NCBI GenBank assembly: GCA_963726085.1
Contig: CAVSAR010000002.1
Location: 372,001-436,000 of the forward strand
Reading direction: 5' to 3'
Length of the DNA: 64,000 nucleotides
Origin: ZC4RG30 sp963726085
Lineage (GTDB): Bacteria; Pseudomonadota; Gammaproteobacteria; Steroidobacterales; Steroidobacteraceae
Numbering within the stretch: position 1 is the first letter of the stretch; every line of letters starts with the position of its first letter. Made by a program: the position numbers and the translations under genes. A model generated the notes under the pieces. It saw only the letters and a program-made list of their open reading frames with translations. It was not told the origin of the DNA and did not search any database. This document shows, in pieces, positions 43,056-51,850 of this stretch.

Positions 43056-44156
43056 CTATTTGATCGCCGACAGCCACGGAATGAAGATCCGTTTGGCAAT
43101 CACCCCGTTGTTCAGTTCCTCGTTCATGAAGTGGCCGTTGCCCTCGATGCCGTAATCCTCCTTGAGCCGCGCAAGCTTGGCGTCGGCGCCCAGCTGGTTG
43201 AGCGTGTGCACCGAGCAATGCACGTTGGGCGTGAACGTCGGAGACTGCGGCGAGACTACGAACAGAATTTTCTTGCCGGCATAGGCCGGCACCTTGCGTA
43301 CGGCGTTGTCCGGTTGCAGGGCACAGGGGGCAAGCCCCGCGCCCTCGGCAGGCCGATCTGCCGTTGCGATCTTTTCACCGGCCGCCAGTGCCGGCCTGAA
43401 GCTGATCAACGGCGCCAGAAAGTCGGTGATCCCCATGACCGGCTCGATGGCCAGCACGCCCTTGACCAGGTTGGGCCGTGCCTCCATCGCCAGCCAGGCC
43501 GATGGTCCGCCGGCGGAATGCACCACCACGATGGCCGGCCCGATGCGGTCGAGCAGCTCGGCAAGGTCTTCCTTGAGTACGGCGTTTGACACGGTGGGCC
43601 CCGGCTCGGAGCTGGCCGTGTGCTGCAGGAGTTCCTTGGTGCCCAGTGCGCCGCCGCCTGGGTACTGCTTGCTGAACTTGGTAAAGCCGTTGTAGATGAA
43701 CTCGGTGGTCGCGGGAATGCCCAGCTCGCCGTAGGAACGTGAGTTGGGCGAACGGCCGTGACCCGGCCGGTCGACGAAGTACACGTCAAAGCCGTCGGCC
43801 AGGAAGTAGTCCAGCCAGCCGTCGCGGCCGTCGGGTGTACCCATCCAGTCAGTGGCCTGGCCGCCCCCGCCATGCACCAGGACCAGCGGGTAGGGGTGAC
43901 GCTTCTTGGCAGCCAGCTGGAATCCCACGTACATCTGACCCTCAATGGCCGTACCGGGGCCTGGTGGGCCGAAGCCAATAAGCCCGGCGGCAACCTTCGT
44001 GGGACGTGCACCTACCCAGAAGAAACCCTGGTCGCGCAGGCTCAACGGGCCGGCCTCGCCGCCGGCCCTGATCGGTTGCGCGTGCAGCAATGCCACACTG
44101 GCAATCAGCGCCGCCGCCACCAGCGCGCGCTCCGTGATGCTCTTGTACTTGTTCAT
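43056..44156 (-). CDS. Exported alpha/beta hydrolase
   Basis: This 366-residue protein has a signal peptide (cleavage near LHA-QP) and an alpha/beta-hydrolase fold: oxyanion region VLVHGGGGQATDW, strand VYFVDRPGHGRS, nucleophile Ser214 in HSAGG, and catalytic His in IEGNGHFMNEE. The HSAGG elbow and long N-terminal part suggest an esterase acting in the periplasm; the substrate is unknown. It overlaps the following NTF2-like gene by 4 bases. Confidence 0.86.
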   Translation of the reverse strand: MNKYKSITERALVAAALIASVALLHAQPIRAGGEAGPLSLRDQGFFWVGARPTKVAAGLIGFGPPGPGTAIEGQMYVGFQLAAKKRHPYPLVLVHGGGGQATDWMGTPDGRDGWLDYFLADGFDVYFVDRPGHGRSPNSRSYGELGIPATTEFIYNGFTKFSKQYPGGGALGTKELLQHTASSEPGPTVSNAVLKEDLAELLDRIGPAIVVVHSAGGPSAWLAMEARPNLVKGVLAIEPVMGITDFLAPLISFRPALAAGEKIATADRPAEGAGLAPCALQPDNAVRKVPAYAGKKILFVVSPQSPTFTPNVHCSVHTLNQLGADAKLARLKEDYGIEGNGHFMNEELNNGVIAKRIFIPWLSAIK

Positions 44157-44695
44157 TTCCCACCCTTTGCTGGTCGCAACACCATGTTGCCGTGAACGAT
44201 ACGGCGCGCGAAGCGCCACCCACCCGGCGTGCGTACGAACGTGTCTTCGTAGCTGGCCATCATTATCAACTGTGGCGCACCATCCGGTCCGGGCGCGACA
44301 AAAAAAGACTGGCTGGTCGCCGCTGCCTGATCGCCGTGCAGGCGAATTTGTTCGTTGAACAGCACGTGGAAATTAGGTTCGGCCAGGCCCAGGGAATTTC
44401 CCGTCATGGTGCGCCGCAGGCTCTCGGCAATGGCCGATGGGCCACGGGTGGTCGTGCCGGCGCTTACGTATTCGCCGTCTGCGGCAAACAGTTGTCCAAA
44501 CTCGTCGAAGTGGCGCTCGTCAAGCAGGCGCCCGTAATCGCGCAATACCAGCCGGATCGCTTCGCGGTCTTCCAGCTCGGCCAGGCGCGCGGCGGTTGCT
44601 GGCGGGGCGGCACAGGCTGTGCCACCTCCCAGCACCAGCGCCAGGATCGCAGCCAGGGACCAGGACAGTCGGATGACCAAGGCGGGTGCCCTCAC
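44153..44695 (-). CDS. Exported SnoaL/NTF2-like protein
   Basis: This 180-residue protein has an N-terminal signal and an NTF2/SnoaL-like cone fold: LEDREAIRLVLRDYGRLLDERHFDEFGQLFAADGEYVS, later a terminal HGNMVLRP. Such proteins are small isomerases, dehydratases or binding proteins. The start is a GTG whose GTGA overlaps the stop of the disrupted gene upstream, so it belongs to that operon. Confidence 0.8.
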   Translation of the reverse strand: MRAPALVIRLSWSLAAILALVLGGGTACAAPPATAARLAELEDREAIRLVLRDYGRLLDERHFDEFGQLFAADGEYVSAGTTTRGPSAIAESLRRTMTGNSLGLAEPNFHVLFNEQIRLHGDQAAATSQSFFVAPGPDGAPQLIMMASYEDTFVRTPGGWRFARRIVHGNMVLRPAKGGK

Positions 44696-45057
44696 GAACC
44701 GTAAAAATGGTAACGCAGTTGCAGGGAGCCACCCTTGGCGGTCAGTGGCGCGTAGCGGATCACCGCCTCGGTTGCGTGCCAGTCCACCCGCCATGTGAAG
44801 CGCACGTTGCCATTGACCCGTTCCGTCTTGTACGGCTGGCCATTGAGCAGCAGCGTGATTTCCGCCGCGCCGTCGATTTGTCCGCGCCCCTCCACATGCA
44901 GCTGCCGTCACGTGGCCAGTGGATGCTGTGAGTGCAGCGTCAATTCGACGGGCTTGCTGGGATCCGCGATCCGCACACTGGCGGGCTGGACCCAAAACGC
45001 GACAATGGCGGTGACGACCAATAGCAGGGTCAATACGGCGAGAATGCGAAATTTCAT
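44692..45057 (-). pseudogene. Membrane-anchored protein interrupted by an in-frame TGA
   Basis: One continuous leftward frame encodes a signal anchor (MKFRILAVLTLLLVV) and then SKPVELTLHSQHPLAT. A TGA at 44908-44910 interrupts it, and the frame continues RQLHVEGRGQIDGAAEI through a beta-rich end (LQLRYHFYGS). Both sides look coding and the 3' end overlaps the next gene by GTGA, so the reading frame is real. A single base change (TGG or CGA to TGA), a sequence error, or true inactivation all fit. No family recognised (about 121 residues). Confidence 0.6.
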
Positions 45058-45264
45058 GGTCGGCACCGGTTTGAATGTTGCGCCATATGCCGCAAGACCG
45101 CCGACCCCGGTCGCATCAACCCCTGCCTTCAGTACCGGTGCGGGCGGTCCCGTCTGCAAGGGACTTTCAGGGGCGTGGTGCGCCGCCTGGATGCTTCATC
45201 AGCAAGCGTCCGCCATCGCCTTTGTTGTTGATCCGCGGCACCCGGGCGCAAGCCACATGGCCGG

Positions 45265-45483
45265 TCAGCTGCGGCGCCGGACCCGAATGGCCCCCACCAC
45301 AATGCAGATCATGGCCGGCCAGAAGGTGAGGGCGAACAGCAGGCCCGGGCCGACCGGATTTGGATGTGGGTCAGGCCAAAGGCCGATGGCGGCGGCGACG
45401 ATGACAAATAGCAGGGGACTTGCGCCCAATAGGAGCAGGCCCACACCCACCTTGAACAGGGTCGACTGAAGATATTTGTACAT
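45265..45483 (-). CDS. Small two-helix membrane protein
   Basis: This 72-residue protein starts MYKYLQSTLFKVG and has two membrane helices (about 13-33 and 44-62) with a basic end (RVRRRS). No family recognised. The ATG at 45483 is divergent from the DUF486 gene with 55 bases between; the 207 bases downstream to 45058 contain no gene I can support. Confidence 0.5.
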   Translation of the reverse strand: MYKYLQSTLFKVGVGLLLLGASPLLFVIVAAAIGLWPDPHPNPVGPGLLFALTFWPAMICIVVGAIRVRRRS

Positions 45484-45525
45484 AGGGCTTCGACTAATGC
45501 AGCGATGGGAACAAGCCGGTGGCGG

Positions 45526-45531
45526 TAGGAT
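45526..45531 (+). promoter_or_regulatory. -10-like box TAGGAT before the DUF486 gene
   Basis: TAGGAT ends 7 bases before the ATG at 45539, with no ribosome binding site between; consistent with a leaderless message. Confidence 0.38.
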
Positions 45532-45538
45532 TATATCT

Positions 45539-45907
45539 ATGCCACAAACCATTCCGCCGGCAATCGCGGCCATCGTGCTGCTGACCTTTTCCAATGTCTT
45601 CATGACGTTTGCGTGGTATGCGCATCTTAGGAACTTCTCCGGTCGCCCGTGGATCATCGCGGCACTGGTCAGCTGGGGCATCGCCTTGTTCGAATACCTC
45701 CTGCAGGTGCCTGCCAACCGCATCGGCTATACAACCCTTTCCCTGCCGCAGCTCAAGATCCTGCAGGAGATCATTGCACTGACGGTGTTTGTTCCATTCG
45801 CGATCTTCTACATGCGTACCCCGATCAAGCTTGACTACCTTTGGGCCGGACTGTGCATGGTGGCGGCGGCCTGGTTCATGTTCCGTGGATCCGGCGTGGC
45901 TTCATGA
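45539..45907 (+). CDS. DUF486 (DMT-type) small membrane protein
   Basis: This 122-residue protein of the DUF486 family has four helices and the family text FMTFAWYAHLRN, ISWGIALFEY-like LVSWGIALFEYLLQVPANRIG and LKILQEIIALTVFVPFAIFYM. Related to EmrE-type drug/metabolite transporters by fold; transport has not been shown. It overlaps the HIT-protein start by 4 bases (ATGA). Confidence 0.92.
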   Translation: MPQTIPPAIAAIVLLTFSNVFMTFAWYAHLRNFSGRPWIIAALVSWGIALFEYLLQVPANRIGYTTLSLPQLKILQEIIALTVFVPFAIFYMRTPIKLDYLWAGLCMVAAAWFMFRGSGVAS

Positions 45908-46356
45908 ACAGCCAGGGTGAAACGGCAATCCACCGTCGGGTCAGGATGCTGCAGGCGGGGAAGGACCCAACCTGCATTGCGCGAATGAACTCCGGTTGGT
46001 CGGTGCTGGGGGAGCAGCAGTTTCTGCGCGGCTATGCATTGCTGTTGCCGGATCCGGTGGTTGGGACCTTGAATGCACTCAACGGTGCTGCGCGGGCGCA
46101 GGTGCTGGCGGATGCGGCGCTGCTGGGCGATGCGCTGCTGGGGGTGACCGGGGCGCTGCGCATCAACTACGCGATTTTCGGCAACCAGGAACCCGCGCTG
46201 CATGTCCACGTAGTGCCGCGCTACGAGCACGAGGATCCGTCGCTGCGTTCGGCGCATCCCTGGAGCTACGACTGGAACGCGGCGCCGCAATTCGATCCGC
46301 GGCGCGACGCACAGCTGCTTGCCGACCTACGCGGAGCCCTGCAGCGCCTCGCGTAG
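45904..46356 (+). CDS. HIT family protein
   Basis: This 150-residue histidine-triad protein has the nucleotide-binding motif region ALHVHVVPRYEHEDP, an HxHxxPR variant of HxHxHxx. Such enzymes hydrolyse or transfer nucleotidyl groups. Its coding region ends overlapping the convergent DUF255 gene by 30 bases. Confidence 0.86.
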   Translation: MNSQGETAIHRRVRMLQAGKDPTCIARMNSGWSVLGEQQFLRGYALLLPDPVVGTLNALNGAARAQVLADAALLGDALLGVTGALRINYAIFGNQEPALHVHVVPRYEHEDPSLRSAHPWSYDWNAAPQFDPRRDAQLLADLRGALQRLA

Positions 46357-48384
46357 GGTGGCGATGTTGGTCGCCGGCGCCTCGCAGTGTGTGCCGCGGC
46401 ACACGTAACCTACGATCTGTCCCTGCGCCGCCTTGCTGGCCAGCGCTGCGGGCAACCCGGTAGCCGCTTCAGGAATTGCCATGATCATGGCGCGCGGCTG
46501 ATAGATGCGCTGCAACTGAGCCCTCCACAGAGCCAGTGGCTCTGGCTGGCCTCTCAAGATCACGATGATCGGCAGCTGCAGGTATGTATCCAGTGCGGTG
46601 GCCAGATGCACGTATCCCAACGGTTGCTCGCTGAGCGGGCCCCACGCGGCGCGCAGTGTTCGCTCGGCCGCCAGCAGGTACCGCGGCTCGCCCAGCAGGC
46701 AGCCCAGCTTCAGAAGCACCTGGGCGGCGATCGCATTGCCGGCCGGCATGGCGTCATCGGCGAACACGCGACTGCGATGGATCAGCGCCTCGTGGTCATG
46801 CGCGGTGAAGAAGAAGCCACCGTTGGCCTGGTCCTCGAATCTTTCAAGCAGCGCGTCAGCCAGCTGCACCGCAAAGGCCAGATCGGCGGCTCGAAACTGC
46901 ACCGTGGCCAGCGCCAGGATCGCGTCGATCAGCATCGCGTAGTCATCAAGATAGGCGGGCAGTCGGGCAACGCCGGCGCGCGAAGTGGCCAGCAGCCGGC
47001 CGTCGCGCCAGTGGTAGGCGCGCAGGTAGTCCAGCGCGGCGGCCGCAGCGGCGGCCAAGTCCGGTCGTTCCAGCACCCGGGCAGCATCGGCCAGGCCATG
47101 GATGGCCAGCGCGTTCCAGCTGGTGAGCACCTTGTCATCACGGCCTGGCCAGGTACGCAGGTTGCGCAGCGCCAGCAGGGTGGCCCGGGACTGGTCCAGG
47201 CGCTGGCGGTCTGTTGCGGAAAGCGCTTCGTAGTCGCCACGCGCGACCAGGTGCCAGCGTCCCTCGAAGTTGGGTTCACCATCGAGCCCATAGTGCGCAC
47301 AGAACAATGCGGCTGCTTCCTGGCCCAGCGCGGCCACGACCTGCTCGCGCGTCCAGACGTAGAACCTGCCCTCGTGGCCCTCGGAGTCGGCGTCGAAAGA
47401 GGAGCAGAACGCACCGCCGGGCAGCAGGCAGTCGCGCAGCAGGTATTGCGCGGTCTCGCTCGCGGCGCGTGCGAACAGTGCGTCACCGGTGGCCAGCGTG
47501 GCATCGCTCAGGGCCGACAGCAGCGCCGCGTTGTCATAGAGCATCTTCTCGAAGTGCGGCACCTCCCAGCGCTCGTCGACGCTGTAGCGCGCAAAGCCAC
47601 CGCCCAGGTGATCGTACAGCCCGCCGTCGATCATCCGCTTGAGGGTCAACGTGGCCATGAACAGCGCCTGCAGGTCCGGCGTTTCCTGCGCCGTGGCGCG
47701 CCAGGCGTGCAGCAGGAACTGGATGATTCCGGCGTGCGGAAATTTCGGCGCCGGCCCCCAGCCCCCGTATTCCCGGTCAAAGCGCGTGCCCAGCTGCAGG
47801 CGAAGCGCGCGCAGCGGTGCGTCGGTCAATGCGGCGGAGTGCGGCTGCGGCTGTTCCAGCCGGGTCAGGGTCTCGACCAGCGCATGGGACTGGCCGCGCA
47901 GTTCATCCTGCCGTAGCCGGTAGTAATCGGCGACGCGCTGCAGGATGGTGGCAAATGCCGGCATTCCATAGCGCTCTGCTGGCGGAAAGTAAGTGCCGCC
48001 AATGAATGGCACCTGGTCATCGTGCGTCAGGAACATGGTCAGCGGCCAGCCGCCGCTGCGCTGGGTCAGCAGCTGGTGCGCGACCTGGTAGATGCGGTCT
48101 AGGTCCGGTCGCTCTTCACGGTCCACCTTGATGTTGATGAACAGCTCATTCATCAATGCAGCGGTGGTCTGGTCCTCAAAGGACTCATGCGCCATCACAT
48201 GGCACCAGTGGCAGGCGGAATAGCCGATGGACAGCAACACCGGCTTGCCGCTGGCGCGGGCTGCAGCAAACGCGGCTTCGCCCCAGGGATACCAGCGCAC
48301 GGGGTTGCCTGCATGTTGCAGCAGGTAGGGGCTGGTCTCGTCGGCCAGCAGGTTTTGCGATGACGGGCTGGTGTTGGCGATCAT
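46327..48384 (-). CDS. Thioredoxin domain (DUF255/YyaL) protein
   Basis: This 685-residue protein has the N-terminal thioredoxin-like DUF255 domain (NPVRWYPWGEAAFAAA, catalytic CHWCHVM, IKVDREERPDLD) and a C-terminal (alpha/alpha)6-type barrel related to N-acylglucosamine epimerase. It belongs to the YyaL/SPATA20 family, conserved from bacteria to humans, with no settled reaction. The ATG at 48384 is chosen because the usual N-terminus (NLLADETSPYLLQHAGNPVRW) follows 10 residues later; upstream frame reads antisense to rlmI. Confidence 0.93.
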   Translation of the reverse strand: MIANTSPSSQNLLADETSPYLLQHAGNPVRWYPWGEAAFAAARASGKPVLLSIGYSACHWCHVMAHESFEDQTTAALMNELFINIKVDREERPDLDRIYQVAHQLLTQRSGGWPLTMFLTHDDQVPFIGGTYFPPAERYGMPAFATILQRVADYYRLRQDELRGQSHALVETLTRLEQPQPHSAALTDAPLRALRLQLGTRFDREYGGWGPAPKFPHAGIIQFLLHAWRATAQETPDLQALFMATLTLKRMIDGGLYDHLGGGFARYSVDERWEVPHFEKMLYDNAALLSALSDATLATGDALFARAASETAQYLLRDCLLPGGAFCSSFDADSEGHEGRFYVWTREQVVAALGQEAAALFCAHYGLDGEPNFEGRWHLVARGDYEALSATDRQRLDQSRATLLALRNLRTWPGRDDKVLTSWNALAIHGLADAARVLERPDLAAAAAAALDYLRAYHWRDGRLLATSRAGVARLPAYLDDYAMLIDAILALATVQFRAADLAFAVQLADALLERFEDQANGGFFFTAHDHEALIHRSRVFADDAMPAGNAIAAQVLLKLGCLLGEPRYLLAAERTLRAAWGPLSEQPLGYVHLATALDTYLQLPIIVILRGQPEPLALWRAQLQRIYQPRAMIMAIPEAATGLPAALASKAAQGQIVGYVCRGTHCEAPATNIATLREALQGSA

Positions 48385-48441
48385 GATCGTGGATTGCAGT
48401 AAACTGCCCGGCACTATGACAGATCTGCAGCGGCGAAATTC

Positions 48442-49656
48442 GTGATCGAACCCGGGGGCACCGAACTGCCACAGCTGGTGCTCAAGCGCCATGAAGACCG
48501 CCGCATTCGCGCCGGGCACTGCTGGGTGTTTTCCAACGAGATCGACACTGCCGCGACGCCACTGATCGATGTGCCTGGCGGTGCCGCAGTGCGCATCGTG
48601 GATCACAAGCGCCAGTTCCTCGGCTTCGCGCTGGTCAATCCGCATGCGCTGATCTGCGCACGCATTGTCAGTCGCATCGAGGAGGAGCCCATTGGCGCGC
48701 CGCTGGTCACCAGTCGACTGCGCAGCGCACTGGCCTTGCGTGAGCGCTACATCGGGGGCGAGCACTACCGCCTGGTGTTTGGGGAATCCGACGGCTTGCC
48801 GGGACTGATCCTGGATCGTTACGGGGATGTGCTGGTCGGCCAGATCGCCACCCTGGGCATGGAGCAGCTGCGCGAATTGGTCGAGGCGCAGGTGGGCGCG
48901 CTGCTGGCGCCACGCGTGCTGGTCTGGAAGAACGACGGCGGGGCGCGCGACCTGGAAGCCCTGCCCAGGGAAATTCGCGTGGCCGGGGCCTCCGCCGCTG
49001 CGCCACCGGGTGAGATCAGCATCCTCGAGGCGGGCCTGCGGTTCACCGCACCCCTTGCCGATGGCCAGAAGACCGGCTGGTTCTATGACCAGACGGCCAA
49101 CCGGGCATGGCTGCGCCAGCACCTGCGCCCCGGTACGCGGGTGCTGGATGTGTGCAGCTACGTGGGCGGGTGGGGCGTGTCGGCCATGGCCGCCGGAGCG
49201 GCCCATGCGCTGTGCGTGGATTCCTCGCAGACGGCGCTGGATTGGGCCGGGCGCAATGCCCAGGCCAATGGCACCAGCATCGCAGTGGAGAGGGGCGACG
49301 CCTTTGATGTGCTTGAATCCCTGCACGCACGGGGCGAGCGCTTTGACGTGCTGGTAGTGGATCCACCGGCATTCATCAAGCGGCGCAAGGACCTGGCGCG
49401 CGGCGAGGCCGCATACCGCAAGCTCAATCAGTTGGCGCTGCGCCTTGCCGCCCCGGAGGCGCTGCTGGTCAGTTGTTCCTGCTCATGGCATTTGCCAGCC
49501 GAATCCTTGCCCCTGCTGCTGCAGGCCGCCGCGGCGAATGCCGGGCGGACACTGCGCATCATCGCCAGCGGTGGCCAGTCAGCGGACCATCCGGTGCATC
49601 CGGCCATGCCTGAAACGCGTTACCTCAAGGCATTGTTCTGTCATGTTTCCCGATAG
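48442..49656 (+). CDS. rlmI: 23S rRNA (cytosine) methyltransferase, RlmI type
   Basis: This 404-residue class I SAM methyltransferase has an N-terminal PUA domain (VLKRHEDRRIRAGHCWVFSNEID), a central EEHD-like domain and a Rossmann domain (VLDVCSYVGGWGVSAMAAGA, catalytic DPPAFIKRRKD, SCSCSWHL). In E. coli RlmI makes m5C1962 in 23S rRNA; the family match is close, the exact base is inferred. Start GTG; divergent from the DUF255 gene with 57 bases between. Confidence 0.92.
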   Translation: MIEPGGTELPQLVLKRHEDRRIRAGHCWVFSNEIDTAATPLIDVPGGAAVRIVDHKRQFLGFALVNPHALICARIVSRIEEEPIGAPLVTSRLRSALALRERYIGGEHYRLVFGESDGLPGLILDRYGDVLVGQIATLGMEQLRELVEAQVGALLAPRVLVWKNDGGARDLEALPREIRVAGASAAAPPGEISILEAGLRFTAPLADGQKTGWFYDQTANRAWLRQHLRPGTRVLDVCSYVGGWGVSAMAAGAAHALCVDSSQTALDWAGRNAQANGTSIAVERGDAFDVLESLHARGERFDVLVVDPPAFIKRRKDLARGEAAYRKLNQLALRLAAPEALLVSCSCSWHLPAESLPLLLQAAAANAGRTLRIIASGGQSADHPVHPAMPETRYLKALFCHVSR

Positions 49657-49659
49657 AAT
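49654..49659 (+). promoter_or_regulatory. -10-like box TAGAAT before lgt
   Basis: TAGAAT followed by CG starts 12 bases before the lgt ATG and ends 6 bases before it, with no ribosome binding site between. A start site about 7 bases after the box falls on the ATG, so a leaderless lgt-thyA-SET-folA message is likely. Confidence 0.45.
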
Positions 49660-49665
49660 CGTCCC

Positions 49666-50478
49666 ATGATCCACTATCCACACATCGATCCGGTCGCCGT
49701 GCACCTGGGCCGGCTGCAAATCCACTGGTACGGGATCATGTACGTGATCGGCTTCGTCGCGGCCTGGTGGCTGGCGCGGCGCCAGGCCGCACGCCCACGC
49801 AGTACCTGGCGCGTGCAGGACGTGGACGACCTGATCTTCTGGGCCATGCTGGGCGTGATCCTGGGCGGGCGCATCGGCTATGTACTGGTCTATGGACTGG
49901 ACCTGTGGCGCGGTGACCTGCTGTACCCGTTCAAGATCTGGCAAGGGGGCATGTCATTCCACGGAGCCCTGGCTGGCGTGATAGTCAGCCTGATCCTGTT
50001 CGCGCGCACTCGCAGCCGCAAGGCGCTGGACGTGCTGGATTTCACCGCGCCGCTGCCGGGGCTGGGCATCTGTGCCGGCCGGATTGGCAACTTTATCAAC
50101 GGCGAGCTGTGGGGTGCGACCACCACTTCCAAATGGGGCTTCCTGGTGCCCAACCCTGCCGGCGGGGCACCGGTGGTCCGCCACGCCTCGCAGCTTTACG
50201 AGGCGGGCCTTGAGGGCCTGGGACTGTTTGTGCTGCTGTGGTGGTATTCGCGCAAGCCGCGGCCGCGCGGTGCCATAGTCGGCCTGGGCCTGGTCTACTA
50301 CGCCATCGTGCGCAGCCTCATCGAGTTGGTGCGCGTGCCGGACGCGCAGCTGGGCTACCTGGCCGGCGACTGGCTGACCATGGGGCAACTACTGTCGCTA
50401 CCCATGCTGCTGGTGGGCGCAACCTTGTTGGTGCGTGCACAGATGCAGCCGCAACCCTCGGGCAATTATTCGGCGTGA
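49666..50478 (+). CDS. lgt: Prolipoprotein diacylglyceryl transferase
   Basis: This 270-residue inner-membrane enzyme adds diacylglycerol to the Cys of prolipoproteins. It has seven membrane helices, HLGRLQIHWYGIMYVIGFV at the start, GGMSFHGALAGV (catalytic His), and the signature RIGNFINGELWG. It serves the many lipoproteins in this window. It overlaps thyA by 4 bases (GTGA), the same lgt-thyA order as E. coli. Confidence 0.97.
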   Translation: MIHYPHIDPVAVHLGRLQIHWYGIMYVIGFVAAWWLARRQAARPRSTWRVQDVDDLIFWAMLGVILGGRIGYVLVYGLDLWRGDLLYPFKIWQGGMSFHGALAGVIVSLILFARTRSRKALDVLDFTAPLPGLGICAGRIGNFINGELWGATTTSKWGFLVPNPAGGAPVVRHASQLYEAGLEGLGLFVLLWWYSRKPRPRGAIVGLGLVYYAIVRSLIELVRVPDAQLGYLAGDWLTMGQLLSLPMLLVGATLLVRAQMQPQPSGNYSA

Positions 50479-51269
50479 AGGCATACCTTGAGCTGTTGCG
50501 CGCCGTGCGCGAGCGCGGCGTTCCCAAGGCGGATCGCACCGGCACCGGCACCCTGTCGCTGTTCGGTTGGCAGATGCGCCTTGACCTGCGCGAAGGGTTT
50601 CCGCTGCTCACGACCAAGCGCATCCACATTGCGTCAGTGGTGCATGAGCTGCTGTGGTTCCTGCGGGGCGAGACCAACGTGGCCTACCTGCGCGAGCACG
50701 GCGTCACCATCTGGGATGAATGGGCCGATGAGCACGGCGAACTGGGCCCGGTGTACGGTCGGCAGTGGCGTCACTGGGATGCCCCGGATGGCGGCAGCAT
50801 CGACCAGATCGCACGCGTGATCGACACGCTGCGCAGCAATCCGGATTCGCGGCGCATGCTCGTCAGCGCCTGGAACGTGGGCCAGCTGCAGCAGATGGCG
50901 CTGCTGCCATGCCACGTGATGTTCCAGTTCTACGTCGCCGACGGCCGGCTGTCCTGCCAGCTCTACCAGCGCAGTGCCGACGTGTTCCTCGGCGTGCCGT
51001 TCAACATCGCATCCTATGCGTTGCTGACCCACATGATCGCGCAGCAGACTGACCTGGGCGTGGGGGACTTCATCTGGACCGGCGGCGACTGTCATCTCTA
51101 CGTCAATCACCTGGAGCAGGCTGACCTGCAATTATCGCGCACGCCCCTGGGGCTGCCGCAGCTGCAGATCACGCGACGGCCAGCCAGCATCTTCGAGTAT
51201 CAATTGGAGGATTTTCAATTCGTGAATTACCAGCATTACGCGCCGATCAAGGCCAGGGTGGCAGTCTGA
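50475..51269 (+). CDS. thyA: Thymidylate synthase
   Basis: This 264-residue enzyme methylates dUMP to dTMP, using methylene-THF and giving dihydrofolate that FolA recycles. The length and the catalytic Cys146 (LLPCHVMFQFY) match E. coli exactly, with DRTGTGT, RRMLVSAWNVG and DFIWTGGDCHLYVNH also present. The start is a GTG overlapping the lgt stop. The longer frame upstream is a shadow of lgt. Confidence 0.97.
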   Translation: MKAYLELLRAVRERGVPKADRTGTGTLSLFGWQMRLDLREGFPLLTTKRIHIASVVHELLWFLRGETNVAYLREHGVTIWDEWADEHGELGPVYGRQWRHWDAPDGGSIDQIARVIDTLRSNPDSRRMLVSAWNVGQLQQMALLPCHVMFQFYVADGRLSCQLYQRSADVFLGVPFNIASYALLTHMIAQQTDLGVGDFIWTGGDCHLYVNHLEQADLQLSRTPLGLPQLQITRRPASIFEYQLEDFQFVNYQHYAPIKARVAV

Positions 51270-51271
51270 TC

Positions 51272-51850
51272 ATGGCAAAGGCAAAGAAGAAGGCTGTGGA
51301 AGCCACGGCCAAGTTGAAGGCCAAGACCAAGTCAGTCGTCCGGCCGCCCAACAAGTGGCTGATCGTGCGGCGTTCCAAGGTGCACGGCAACGGCTGCTTC
51401 GCACGCCGCGATATTCCAAAGGGCACGCGCATCATTGAATACCTCGGGCAGCGCATTTCGCACAAGGAAGCCAACCGCCGCTACGAAGGGGAGGACGTGA
51501 ACAACAACCACACCTTCCTGTTCATCGCCGACCGCAGCACCGTGATCGACGCCTCCTTCGATGGCAATGAGGCACGCTGGATCAATCACCACTGCACTGG
51601 CAATTGCGAGTCCGAGACCGAGAAGGGCCGGGTGTTCATCGATGCCACGCGCGATATCAAGAAGGGCGAGGAACTGGGGTACGACTACCAGATCGGGCGC
51701 GACCGCGAAGATCCTCCGGATATCGACCTGATCTACGCCTGCCGGTGCGATTCGCCCAAGTGCCGGGGCACGATGCTGTGGCCGGCCAAGCGGCCCAAGC
51801 CGCGCGCCAAGAAGCGCAGCAAGCGCAAGGTGGCCAGGAAGCGCGCATGA
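51272..51850 (+). CDS. SET domain protein-lysine methyltransferase with lysine-rich tails
   Basis: This 192-residue SET protein starts 2 bases after thyA. Motifs: GCFARRDIPKGTRIIEY (42-57), SAM-binding RWINHHC (103-109), YDY near 137-139 with catalytic Tyr, and a post-SET cysteine set (Cys157, Cys159, Cys164 with Cys108/112) that would bind Zn. Both ends are lysine/arginine rich (MAKAKKKAV; KRPKPRAKKRSKRKVARKRA), suggesting nucleic-acid or ribosome binding. SET proteins methylate lysines in eukaryotic histones; the bacterial substrate here is unknown. It overlaps folA by 4 bases. Confidence 0.9.
   Translation: MAKAKKKAVEATAKLKAKTKSVVRPPNKWLIVRRSKVHGNGCFARRDIPKGTRIIEYLGQRISHKEANRRYEGEDVNNNHTFLFIADRSTVIDASFDGNEARWINHHCTGNCESETEKGRVFIDATRDIKKGEELGYDYQIGRDREDPPDIDLIYACRCDSPKCRGTMLWPAKRPKPRAKKRSKRKVARKRA

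Noticed and set aside
45058..45264. A gene in the 207-base gap
   Set aside because: Open frames here lack a ribosome binding site, signal or domain; nothing supportable was found.
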